Shown here piece by piece: positions 6,727 through 13,873 of a stretch of DNA of 13,875 nucleotides. This DNA is from JBBRNV01 sp038227435 (GTDB taxonomy: Bacteria; Patescibacteriota; Minisyncoccia; Phycocordibacterales; CALRBL01): NCBI GenBank assembly GCA_038227435.1, contig JBBRPW010000017.1:1-13875 (forward strand), read 5' to 3'. The first letter of the stretch is position 1; each line of letters starts with the position of its first letter. The notes under the pieces were generated by a model, which saw only the letters and a program-made list of their open reading frames with translations, made no database searches and had not been told where the DNA came from. Position numbers and translations under genes: made by a program.

Positions 6727-6742
6727 TTTAATCAATTAAATA
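6725..6742. promoter_or_regulatory. AT-only inverted repeat between exonuclease and dsbA-like genes
   Basis: TATTTAAT-CA-ATTAAATA is a perfect inverted repeat with 8-base arms and a 2-base centre. It lies 30 nt after the exonuclease stop and at the -35 edge of the dsbA-like promoter. It has no GC in the arms and no following T-run, so it is a poor terminator. A protein-binding or UP-like element is more plausible, but AT-rich chance cannot be excluded. Confidence 0.3.
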
Positions 6743-6772
6743 TGCGTGGTTTAATTAATGCTCAGAAATGAC

Positions 6773-7360
6773 TTAAAAACCCAGGCTGTGAGTAATCGCG
6801 TTTTCATTTTCAGTTTCCCAATCGTTTGTATCGAGTTTTACTGCCATCTTTTCATTTTTCCCGTCACGATTATTAGTGTAATAAAGTCCACCGTTTTTTA
6901 ATGCGTACTCATATACTTCTTTGGTTACTTTTACGTCTTGCAAACAATACTCTTTAATTTTTTGAATTTCACCTTGCTTCCACCATTCAATTGCTTCGAG
7001 GCCGTGCCCCGATTTACCGTATCCAAGTGTCGCTTCAGCAATTGAAGCAAGGCCGACCCGTCGTCCTAGTGACTCACGAACTTTTTCCAAAATGTCTAAA
7101 CTTTTTATTTTGGCTAAGTCACCCGGATAATATTTATTGAGAAGGGGAGTGTCGAAGTGATTTGAATTAAAACCAATAATCATATCGGCGTGTTCAAAAT
7201 ACGGCCACATTTGCGGAAATTCTTCTTGTGTAAATGCTTTGTACGTATCAGTTTCGTAATCATACAAACCAACAATTGAAATATCAAGGAGTGATGGATC
7301 GTTTCGTCCTACATCACTAAATGCATTTCGCGTTTCAATATCGAATACAATTTTTTTCAT
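6773..7360 (-). CDS. DEDDy-type 3'-5' exonuclease, RNase H-like fold (YprB-like)
   Basis: This 195-residue protein has the acidic motifs of the DnaQ-like/RNase H-like superfamily. Exo I is FDIET (D7, E9), Exo II is GFNSNHFD (D70), and Exo III is Y138-x3-D142 in EYCLQDV, which is the DEDDy subtype. The GFN-x3-FD and GHGLEAIEWWKQGE segments resemble the YprB-type ribonuclease H-like domain more than the polymerase III epsilon subunit. It should remove nucleotides from 3' ends using two metal ions; whether the substrate is DNA or RNA cannot be told from the sequence. The length covers just the catalytic domain plus about 45 C-terminal residues. It follows thrS by 30 nt with no terminator visible between, so the two are probably co-transcribed. 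No Shine-Dalgarno sequence and no well-placed -10 precede the ATG. Catalytic residues appear complete. Confidence 0.85.
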   Translation of the reverse strand: MKKIVFDIETRNAFSDVGRNDPSLLDISIVGLYDYETDTYKAFTQEEFPQMWPYFEHADMIIGFNSNHFDTPLLNKYYPGDLAKIKSLDILEKVRESLGRRVGLASIAEATLGYGKSGHGLEAIEWWKQGEIQKIKEYCLQDVKVTKEVYEYALKNGGLYYTNNRDGKNEKMAVKLDTNDWETENENAITHSLGF

Positions 7361-7390
7361 ATATTTTTCGGTTCAAATATATTATCAGTT

Positions 7391-9214
7391 TTATTTTTTA
7401 AACACACTATATAAAGATCGGTCCTTAATTTCTTTTTCAATTTTCATAATTGCTTCGTCAACTAATAGTGGTGCAACTTTGTTTTCTACTTCTTTTGTCT
7501 TATCAGAATCATTGCCTAAATCACGCACTTCAATTGAAACAGTGTTTCCTTCAACTTCTTTATCACCAACTACAAAAATATAAGGAGTTTTGTGCACCTT
7601 TGCTTCACGTATTTTTTTACCCAAACTATCTCCAGAATAATCTACTTCAGCTCGAATTCCTGCGGCGATGCAGGCATCAAATACTTTTTTAGCGTATTCA
7701 TGATGTGAATCGGCAATGGGAACAATTGAAACTTGAACAGGTGAGAGCCATGTAGGAAACGCTCCAGCAAAATGCTCAATTAAAAATCCGATAAATCGTT
7801 CATGAGTTCCAAGTGGTGCTCGGTGAATAATGAATGGTGTTTTTTTACTTCCATCTTTGTCGGTGTATTCAAGGTTGAATCGTTTCCCCATGAATAAGTC
7901 GAGTTGATTTGTTGAAGCAGTAAAGGCACGCCCGATTGATGAATAAATTTGAAAGTCCATTTTAGGTCCGTAAAAAGCAGCACCTTCGTGCACAACTTTG
8001 TATGGAACTTTTGAAATTTCCATCGCTTTCATTGTCATGTCTTCGGCCAATTTCCAATCACTTTCTTCTCCATGATATTTAGCCATATTTTTCGGATCAC
8101 GAAGAGCTAATTCCATTTCGTATTTATCGACTCCTAAAACTTTGTAGTAGTACTCGTGCAGTTTAATTACATCAACGAATTCATTAATTGCTTGGTCTTC
8201 TGTTGTGTAAATGTGCGCATCATTCATTTGCATTCCACGCACACGCATCAGTCCAAATAAACTTCCTGAATCTTCAAATCGATGACACCACCCGTATTCC
8301 GCAAGTCGAAGTGGTAAGTCTTTATAACTTTTAGGATGTGCTGAAAAAACTTTATGGTGAAATGGACAGTTCATCGGCTTTATATAGTAGTGCTCATCTT
8401 CAATAGTAATAGGGGCGTACATACTGTCTTTATATAAAGGAAGATGTCCTGATGTATAAAACAAATTTTCTTTTGTAATAATGGGAGTTGTAACTCGTTG
8501 ATAGCCCCATTTCTTTTCAGTTTCTTTTGCCCAATTCTCTAATTCTTCTTTAATAACATTTCCTTTTGGTAACCAGAGGGGAAGTCCTTTTCCGATTTCT
8601 TCGTCGAAGGCAAAAAGTTGTAATTTTTTTCCAAGTTCTCGATGGTCGCGTTTTAACGCTTCTTCCTTCTGTTTTAGGTGAGCATCTAATTCATCTTTCG
8701 ATGCAAATGCTAGTCCGTAAATTCGAGTGAGCATATTATTTTTTGCGTCACCTTTCCAATATGCTCCAGCAGTATGAGAAATAATAAATGCATCAGTATC
8801 AATTTCTTTTGTATTTGTTACATGAGGGCCTGCGCATAAATCGGTAAAGTTTCCTGACGTGTATGTTGTAAGATTCTCGCCATTTTTTGCGAGCTCTTCT
8901 ATTAATTCTATTTTGTATGGTTGAGCAGCAAATTCTTTTCGCGCCTCATCTGCAGAAATTTCTTTTACAATAAAATCAATATTTTCACTTGCTAATTTCT
9001 TAACTTTTTTCTGAAAGTTTTTTAAATCTTCAGGAGTTGGAATTTTACCGGTACTAAATTCAAAATCGTAGTAAAAACCGGTATCAATTACCGGGCCAAT
9101 TGCTAATTTTACTGCAGGATCATATTCAAGAACTGCCATCGCCAGTAAATGGGCGAGTGAATGGCGAGATCTAAAAAGCTGATCCGCTTCTTTTGAATCT
9201 GGTTGGTTGTTCAT
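7391..9214 (-). CDS. thrS: threonyl-tRNA synthetase without TGS domain
   Basis: This class II aminoacyl-tRNA synthetase charges tRNA-Thr in the cytoplasm. Its 607 residues start directly at the editing domain: HSLAH (H18, H22) and DLCAGPH (C127, H131) are the editing-site ligands that clear Ser-tRNA-Thr. The catalytic core has Zn ligands C283 (MNCPFHH), H334 (NDAHIY) and H464 (IIHRA), the motif 2 Arg R312 (CHRFE) and the motif 3 Arg R473 (GTHERF). The C283-to-H334 and R312 spacings equal those of the E. coli enzyme as I recall it. The anticodon-binding domain begins near 493 (VQVSIVPI). The N-terminal TGS domain of the longer enzymes (E. coli is 642 residues) is absent, and only about 15 residues precede the editing domain. 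An extended -10 (TGGTATCTT) ends 7 nt before the ATG, predicting a leaderless message. No T-box leader fits in the 50-nt gap after dnaE. Confidence 0.97.
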   Translation of the reverse strand: MNNQPDSKEADQLFRSRHSLAHLLAMAVLEYDPAVKLAIGPVIDTGFYYDFEFSTGKIPTPEDLKNFQKKVKKLASENIDFIVKEISADEARKEFAAQPYKIELIEELAKNGENLTTYTSGNFTDLCAGPHVTNTKEIDTDAFIISHTAGAYWKGDAKNNMLTRIYGLAFASKDELDAHLKQKEEALKRDHRELGKKLQLFAFDEEIGKGLPLWLPKGNVIKEELENWAKETEKKWGYQRVTTPIITKENLFYTSGHLPLYKDSMYAPITIEDEHYYIKPMNCPFHHKVFSAHPKSYKDLPLRLAEYGWCHRFEDSGSLFGLMRVRGMQMNDAHIYTTEDQAINEFVDVIKLHEYYYKVLGVDKYEMELALRDPKNMAKYHGEESDWKLAEDMTMKAMEISKVPYKVVHEGAAFYGPKMDFQIYSSIGRAFTASTNQLDLFMGKRFNLEYTDKDGSKKTPFIIHRAPLGTHERFIGFLIEHFAGAFPTWLSPVQVSIVPIADSHHEYAKKVFDACIAAGIRAEVDYSGDSLGKKIREAKVHKTPYIFVVGDKEVEGNTVSIEVRDLGNDSDKTKEVENKVAPLLVDEAIMKIEKEIKDRSLYSVFKK

Positions 9215-9221
9215 AGTATAG

Positions 9222-9230
9222 AAGATACCA
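9222..9230 (-). promoter_or_regulatory. extended -10 element of thrS
   Basis: On the minus strand TGGTATCTT (9230-9222) has the TGn-TATNNT form and ends 7 nt before the thrS ATG (9214), which fits a transcript starting at the start codon. A TATACT hexamer (9220-9215) abuts the ATG itself and is the competing candidate. There is no usable Shine-Dalgarno sequence, because the AGGAG further upstream is too far from this ATG. Confidence 0.4.
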
Positions 9231-9245
9231 TGTTTTCATTCTCCT

Positions 9246-9266
9246 AAAAAGCCATTTTTATGGCTT
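9246..9266 (-). terminator. hairpin terminator of dnaE
   Basis: On the minus strand AAGCCAT (9266-9260) pairs with ATGGCTT (9255-9249) around an AAAA loop, and the stem runs into a T tract (9250-9246). The 7-bp stem overlaps the dnaE stop codon. It is short, so read-through into thrS is possible, but it supports separate transcription of dnaE and thrS. Confidence 0.6.
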
Positions 9267-12200
9267 AATCCAACATTTTTACCTTATCTACAATCATACT
9301 AATTTCATTATTTCGATAGGAAAGTTTTCCTTTAATTGCAATACAAGCATCAGCCTTGAACATGTCCTTATTTAATTCGTAGGTTCGAGGAAATACGACG
9401 CATTCCATATTATCTTTATTATCCGTTAATGTAATAAAGGCCATTCTGGTTCCAGATTTTGTGATAATTTCTTTCGCTTCAACAATCATACCTCCAATAA
9501 TATGTTGCCGATCTCTTTCTTTTTTTAATTTCCTTCGCTCTTCTTTTATTTTTGCCTTTTCTTTTGCACTTACTATTTTTTTACCAGCATTTTTATTTCG
9601 AGCATTTTTCTGCTCTTGTTCAGTAAAGGGCTTTGCTAAATCTTCAAGCACTTTAATTTCAGTGATGTCTTCGGTGCCAATCGGATTTATTTTTTCTTCA
9701 ACATCGTACGCTGGACCATTTTCTAATTCATCTAAATTAATTGCAGTAAATAATTTAATTGCATTTTCTTTGAGTGTGGCAATCGTAGTGTGATGGTTCG
9801 AAAACTTTGAAGCGTGTTTATCTAATGGATGACCCGATACAAACAATCCGAGTAATTCTTTTTCCCAAATTAATTTTTGATCCATCGTGGCAGCTGGAGC
9901 ATCTGCAAGTTTAAGTGTTGCAATAACAGAAGCATCGGTCATTCCACCAAATAATGTGTCGCCAGCTTCTGGCATATGCGCCATTTCTTTATTAAATTCC
10001 AAAATTTTATCAATGTTTGCAAGCATCAATCCTCGTTCCATATGAATAAAACTTCCATCTTTTTGTTCGAACTCATCAAGCGCTCCCGATTTAATAAGTG
10101 CTTCAAGTGATTTTTTATTTAAATTTCTGTCGTTTACACGCTTGAGTAAATCTTCAAGCGATACGAATTTTCCATTTGCTGTTCTTTCAGTAATTATCGT
10201 TTCAGCAATTCCTTCGCCAAAGTTTTTAATTGTAACCAAACCAAATCGAATTGCTTCGTCTTCTTTTACTTTAACCACCGTAAATCCTTTAAAGCTTTCA
10301 TTAATTGATGGAGGAAGGACCGGAATTCCCATTCGTTTTGATTCATTAATATATGAGGCAACCGTTTCTGCATCTCCAGATTCCGCCGAAAGCGCAGCCG
10401 ACATATATATAGAAGGGAAGTTAGCTTTCATATATGCAGTTTGATACGCCACTTTTCCATAGCTCGCTGCATGTGCTTTATTAAATCCGTATGCTGCAAA
10501 AGGTTCAATCAAACTCCAAAGCTCGTCGGCTTTGGCTTCACTCATTCCGTTTTTTAAGAGCCCTTCTTTTAATTTTGCTTTCTGTTCCTCCATGAGCGCT
10601 GGGATTTTTTTACCCATCGCTTTTCGGAGTACGTCTGCTTCAAGCCATGAATACCCAGCAAGTTTAATGGCAATCATCATCACGTCGTCTTGATAGGTAA
10701 TTACTCCGTATGACCGACTAATAATTGCCTCCATTCGAGGATCTAAGTATCGAACTAATTTTGGATTGTGTTTCCGTTCAATATATTTTGGAATGTATTC
10801 AATAGGCCCAGGTCGATACAAAGCCACCATGGCATTAATGTCGTGAATTGTAGATGGCTTTAGTTCAACTAAAAACTTCGTCATTCCATCTCCGTTTAAT
10901 TGAAAGAGACCCATCGTTTCTCCACGCGCTAACATTTCAAATGTTTTTTTGTCGTCAACAGGGACATTTTCAATATCAACCACAACATTCAATTGTTCTT
11001 TTACCATTCGCACCGCATCAGCCAAAATTGAAAGGTTTCGAATTCCAAGAAAGTCGAACTTCAAAAGTCCTGCACTATTTTCATCAACGTAGTGCATATC
11101 GTACTGTGTAATAATTTTTCCTTCGCCTTTTGGATCGAATTGAGTCGGGACAATTTCATTCAATGGAATTGGAGAAATTACAACACCAGCGGCGTGTACC
11201 GAAATATGCCGTGCACATCCTTCAAGTTTTTTTGCCATATCAATAATTTCACGAATATCATCTTCTCCATCATAGGCTGCTTTAAGTTCAGGTTTAATTT
11301 CAAGCGCCTTATCAATTGTCATTGGAAATCCTTGTGATCCCATTGGAATCATTTTTGAAACTCTATCTCCTGTGGCATATGGAAAACCTAATGCTCGAGC
11401 AACATCTCTTACCGCACCTCTTGCCATCATCGTTCCAAACGTTCCAATCTGAGCCACTTTATCGTGCCCATATTTATCCCGAGCATATTGAATAATTTCG
11501 TCACGTCGGTTATCGGCAAAGTCCATGTCGATGTCAGGGGCAGAAGGACGTTCAGGGTTTAGAAATCGTTCGAATGGTAAAAGATATTCCATCGGATTTA
11601 CGTTTGTGATGTGAGCAAGATAAGTAACCATTGAGCCAGCAACAGATCCTCGAATGGTAGTTAGGATATGACGATCATGTGCCTCACGCAGCAAATCTCC
11701 CACTACTAAAAAGTAAGCGGCATATCCTTTTGTTTTAATAATTCCAAGTTCATATTCAACACGTTCTAATACTTCAGTTGTCGGTTCAATATTTCTTCGC
11801 TTCATTCCATCAAATACAATTTCACGTAATTCTTCATCTGCTGTTCGTCCACTTTTAATTTCAAAATGTGGAAAGAGCCAAATTCCAAGTGGTAAATCTA
11901 AATTACATGCATCGACAATTCGAGAAACATTTAAAAGTGCTTCGGGCTCATTCGCAAATATTTCAGCTGCTTTTGACTGAGAAATAAATGACCAATCACT
12001 TGAGTCACTCGTTCGTGATCCTCCTCCATAATCATTTTGAATTGAAACTAACGTTTCTCGTGCACGCTTATCATCCGGGTCTAAATAATATGCATCATGA
12101 GCAGCAACTATTGGAAAACTATTTGCACAACTAAAATCCACAAGCTTTTTCATATGGTCTTCATGTCCCTCCATTTCAGGATGGTGTGTAATTTCTAAAT

Positions 12201-12807
12201 ACACATCGTCATTAAATTGCGATTTGTACCAAGCTGCAATTTCTGCGGCTTTTTCTGTATCTTTTCCTTTAATTAAAATTGATAAGTCGCCACCAAAAGA
12301 GGGAATAATGGCAATCAATCCATCCTTATGTTTTTCAATTAATTCTCTATCAATTCGAGGTTTATAATAGAAACCATCGAGGTTTGACGTAGTAACCAAT
12401 TTAATTAAGTTTTTGTACCCGTTTAAATTTTTAGCAAGAAGAATAAGACGAGTTCTTTTATTATCTATCCCTGGTTCTCGATCGAGTCTTGTTCGTGTTG
12501 CTACAAAAAAGTCGACTCCCAAAATTGGTTTAATTTCTTTTTTCTTACATTCTTTATAGAACTCAATTGCGCCGTACATATTTCCTGCATCAGTAAGAGC
12601 AAGTGCTCTCATATTTAATTTTTTTGCATGCTTCACTAAATCAGGAATTTTTGGAAGTGCTTGGAGCAAACTGTAATGACTATGTACATGGAGATGACAA
12701 AAATCAGCTGAAGGATCGATTGTGCTCGATTCACCCAAAATCTGATTCTCCACTAAAGAATTTTCTTTTCCACCTACTTCTTCTTTTGTTGGAGTAATTG
12801 CCGACAT
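9265..12807 (-). CDS. dnaE: DNA polymerase III alpha subunit DnaE
   Basis: This is the C-family replicative polymerase, 1180 residues. It has an N-terminal PHP domain (about 35-245, starting at CHLHVHSHYSLL), a palm with catalytic PDIDMDF (D425, D427) and D585 (KFDFLG), fingers (MVALYRPGP, YQDDVMMIA, AAYGFNKAHAASYG), a helix-hairpin-helix region (about 855-910) and a C-terminal OB fold (about 1102-1180). Several PHP metal ligands look lost. The usual TDHG is TDAG (residues 72-75), the usual GxE is GVD (97-99), the His before LILLA is Arg120, and the usual NDxHYL is HDAYYL (237-242). E. coli DnaE has changes at the same sites. Near the expected clamp-binding motif, residues 949-953 read GDTLF, without the usual Gln. 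Residues about 1010-1100 form a charged insertion, very Lys/Glu-rich from 1063, before the OB fold. The gene is divergent from rnhB over 18 bp, with TATAAT 7 nt before the ATG and no Shine-Dalgarno sequence. Confidence 0.97.
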   Translation of the reverse strand: MSAITPTKEEVGGKENSLVENQILGESSTIDPSADFCHLHVHSHYSLLQALPKIPDLVKHAKKLNMRALALTDAGNMYGAIEFYKECKKKEIKPILGVDFFVATRTRLDREPGIDNKRTRLILLAKNLNGYKNLIKLVTTSNLDGFYYKPRIDRELIEKHKDGLIAIIPSFGGDLSILIKGKDTEKAAEIAAWYKSQFNDDVYLEITHHPEMEGHEDHMKKLVDFSCANSFPIVAAHDAYYLDPDDKRARETLVSIQNDYGGGSRTSDSSDWSFISQSKAAEIFANEPEALLNVSRIVDACNLDLPLGIWLFPHFEIKSGRTADEELREIVFDGMKRRNIEPTTEVLERVEYELGIIKTKGYAAYFLVVGDLLREAHDRHILTTIRGSVAGSMVTYLAHITNVNPMEYLLPFERFLNPERPSAPDIDMDFADNRRDEIIQYARDKYGHDKVAQIGTFGTMMARGAVRDVARALGFPYATGDRVSKMIPMGSQGFPMTIDKALEIKPELKAAYDGEDDIREIIDMAKKLEGCARHISVHAAGVVISPIPLNEIVPTQFDPKGEGKIITQYDMHYVDENSAGLLKFDFLGIRNLSILADAVRMVKEQLNVVVDIENVPVDDKKTFEMLARGETMGLFQLNGDGMTKFLVELKPSTIHDINAMVALYRPGPIEYIPKYIERKHNPKLVRYLDPRMEAIISRSYGVITYQDDVMMIAIKLAGYSWLEADVLRKAMGKKIPALMEEQKAKLKEGLLKNGMSEAKADELWSLIEPFAAYGFNKAHAASYGKVAYQTAYMKANFPSIYMSAALSAESGDAETVASYINESKRMGIPVLPPSINESFKGFTVVKVKEDEAIRFGLVTIKNFGEGIAETIITERTANGKFVSLEDLLKRVNDRNLNKKSLEALIKSGALDEFEQKDGSFIHMERGLMLANIDKILEFNKEMAHMPEAGDTLFGGMTDASVIATLKLADAPAATMDQKLIWEKELLGLFVSGHPLDKHASKFSNHHTTIATLKENAIKLFTAINLDELENGPAYDVEEKINPIGTEDITEIKVLEDLAKPFTEQEQKNARNKNAGKKIVSAKEKAKIKEERRKLKKERDRQHIIGGMIVEAKEIITKSGTRMAFITLTDNKDNMECVVFPRTYELNKDMFKADACIAIKGKLSYRNNEISMIVDKVKMLD

Positions 12808-12825
12808 TACCTGTATTATAGAGAT
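12808..12825. promoter_or_regulatory. 18-bp divergent promoter for dnaE (-) and rnhB (+)
   Basis: The whole space between the two start codons is 18 bp and contains interleaved -10 elements. On the minus strand TATAAT (12820-12815) ends 7 nt before the dnaE ATG. On the plus strand TATTAT (12814-12819), preceded by TG, ends 6 nt before the rnhB ATG. Both spacings place transcription starts at the start codons, so both mRNAs should be leaderless, and the polymerases would compete for the same DNA. Any -35 contacts would lie inside the opposite coding region; none is convincing at the right spacing. Confidence 0.6.
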
Positions 12826-13542
12826 ATGCTGTCAAAAAAGAAGTTGACAAAGAAGCCTGCTAAGAGCGCGGTAGAGAGGGTGAAAATACCTCAAGTCAGG
12901 CTTAAAAAGCAAGTACAAAACCATTCGGTGAATCGGCTTATTATAGGTATTGATGAAGTAGGACGAGGAGCATTTGCTGGTCCTGTGAGTGTGGGTGCAT
13001 ATGCAATGCACGAAAGCGGCCTAAAGAATTTTAAGAAGATCGGAGCATTCAAAAATCTTAAAGATTCAAAAAAACTTAAAAAAGCAGACAGGGAATTGTG
13101 GTTAATAAAAATTAAGGACTGGAGCGAGAAAAATAATTGTTCATATATTGTAAGTCACTCATCATCTACATTGATAGACAAAAAAGGACTTACGCATGCT
13201 ATCAATGTTGCCCTTAAGAAATGCTTAGCTTCTCTTAAAAATAAAATAAAGTTTTTAGAACACGAAGTTATTGTATTACTCGATGGAGGATTAAAAGCAC
13301 CGCTCGAATTCATTCATCAAAAAACAATTATTAAAGGAGACGAAAAAGAACATGCGATTGCACTTGCATCGATTGCTGCAAAGGTAACGCGAGATAACAT
13401 AATGATTAAGTTAGCAAAAAAATATCCGGAGTATGGATTTGAAAAACATGTTGGATATGGCACTAAAAAACACGGAGAGGCGATTAGAAAACATGGAGAA
13501 CTACCAATTCATCGAAAATTGTTTTTAAGGACGGTTAAATAA
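12826..13542 (+). CDS. rnhB: ribonuclease HII
   Basis: This 238-residue type 2 RNase H cleaves the RNA strand of RNA-DNA hybrids and single ribonucleotides embedded in DNA. The first motif is GIDEVGRG (D43, E44) followed by AFAGPVSVGA. The third catalytic Asp is D153 (VLLDGG) and the fourth D190, in KGDEKEHAIALASIAAKVTRD. The conserved C-terminal YGFEKHVGYGTKKH segment (203-216) follows. All four acidic catalytic residues are present. The family core is about 200 residues; this protein carries an extra N-terminal tail of about 36 residues rich in Lys and Arg. I keep the ATG at 12826 because a -10 element lies 6 nt before it. The next in-frame ATG, at codon 61, falls after the first catalytic motif. 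It is divergent from dnaE, which links two replication-related genes to one control point. Confidence 0.96.
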   Translation: MLSKKKLTKKPAKSAVERVKIPQVRLKKQVQNHSVNRLIIGIDEVGRGAFAGPVSVGAYAMHESGLKNFKKIGAFKNLKDSKKLKKADRELWLIKIKDWSEKNNCSYIVSHSSSTLIDKKGLTHAINVALKKCLASLKNKIKFLEHEVIVLLDGGLKAPLEFIHQKTIIKGDEKEHAIALASIAAKVTRDNIMIKLAKKYPEYGFEKHVGYGTKKHGEAIRKHGELPIHRKLFLRTVK

Positions 13543-13550
13543 AAAGTAAA

Positions 13551-13568
13551 GGCGCCCTTTCGGGCGCC
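13551..13568. terminator. GC-rich hairpin terminator between rnhB and the small unknown gene
   Basis: GGCGCCC (13551-13557) pairs perfectly with GGGCGCC (13562-13568) around TTTC. On the plus strand the following bases are poor in T. On the minus strand the loop is a GAAA tetraloop and the stem runs into TTTACTTTTTATTT, a good U-tract. It is therefore best explained as the terminator of the minus-strand gene at 13589-13873, and it may also stop rnhB transcripts. Confidence 0.88.
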
Positions 13569-13588
13569 GGTGTTGATGTGATCCGTGA

Positions 13589-13873
13589 TTAGTATCTGTA
13601 TCCACGGGCGAGGCGATCGTTCTTGGCCCTCCACCATTCCTTCCAAATTATTCTGGCTTCAGAAAGTGATGGGTACTGATCGACTGACAAGCGATCACGA
13701 ATTTCATCGTGGAAGACGGTGATGTATGACCCCGCAGTAAGCAGGATCTCATCGTCGTCTTCGATAAGACGTGCATACTTGGACTTTGGTCCTAAGGTAC
13801 CATCTTCCTTAACTGGGAAGAGGACCGTTTGGCCATCGGAATTATCGACGAGATAAATTCCAGGTGCGGGCAT
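13589..13873 (-). CDS. small soluble protein, unknown function (upstream side at window edge)
   Basis: I do not recognise this 94-residue product. It has no membrane segment or signal peptide. The N-terminal half reads like a short beta-rich domain (GIYLVDNSDGQTVLFPVKEDGTLGP, then EILLTAGSYITVFHDEI) with acidic stretch EDDDE. The C-terminal part is a probable amphipathic helix rich in Trp, Arg and Glu (SLSEARIIWKEWWRAKNDRLARGYRY). The ATG is the last complete codon before the window edge, so the frame may continue upstream and its leader cannot be judged. The stop is TAA, 20 nt before the 13551-13568 hairpin. Hand-counted GC at 13621-13740 is 57 of 120, against 38 of 120 in rnhB at 13201-13320. 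That sets the gene apart and matches the small-gene cluster at 1546-2543. Confidence 0.65.
   Translation of the reverse strand: MPAPGIYLVDNSDGQTVLFPVKEDGTLGPKSKYARLIEDDDEILLTAGSYITVFHDEIRDRLSVDQYPSLSEARIIWKEWWRAKNDRLARGYRY

Noticed and set aside
9169..9237. A 22-codon frame (starting MKTWYLLYYE) overlapping the thrS start, following AGGAG
   Set aside because: The AGGAG is only 1-2 nt from its ATG, the frame ends inside thrS, and there is no run of Thr codons or attenuator structure. It is probably chance.
9215..9264. T-box or other tRNA-sensing leader for thrS
   Set aside because: The gap after dnaE is only 50 nt and contains just a short terminator and a -10 element. A T-box needs far more sequence.
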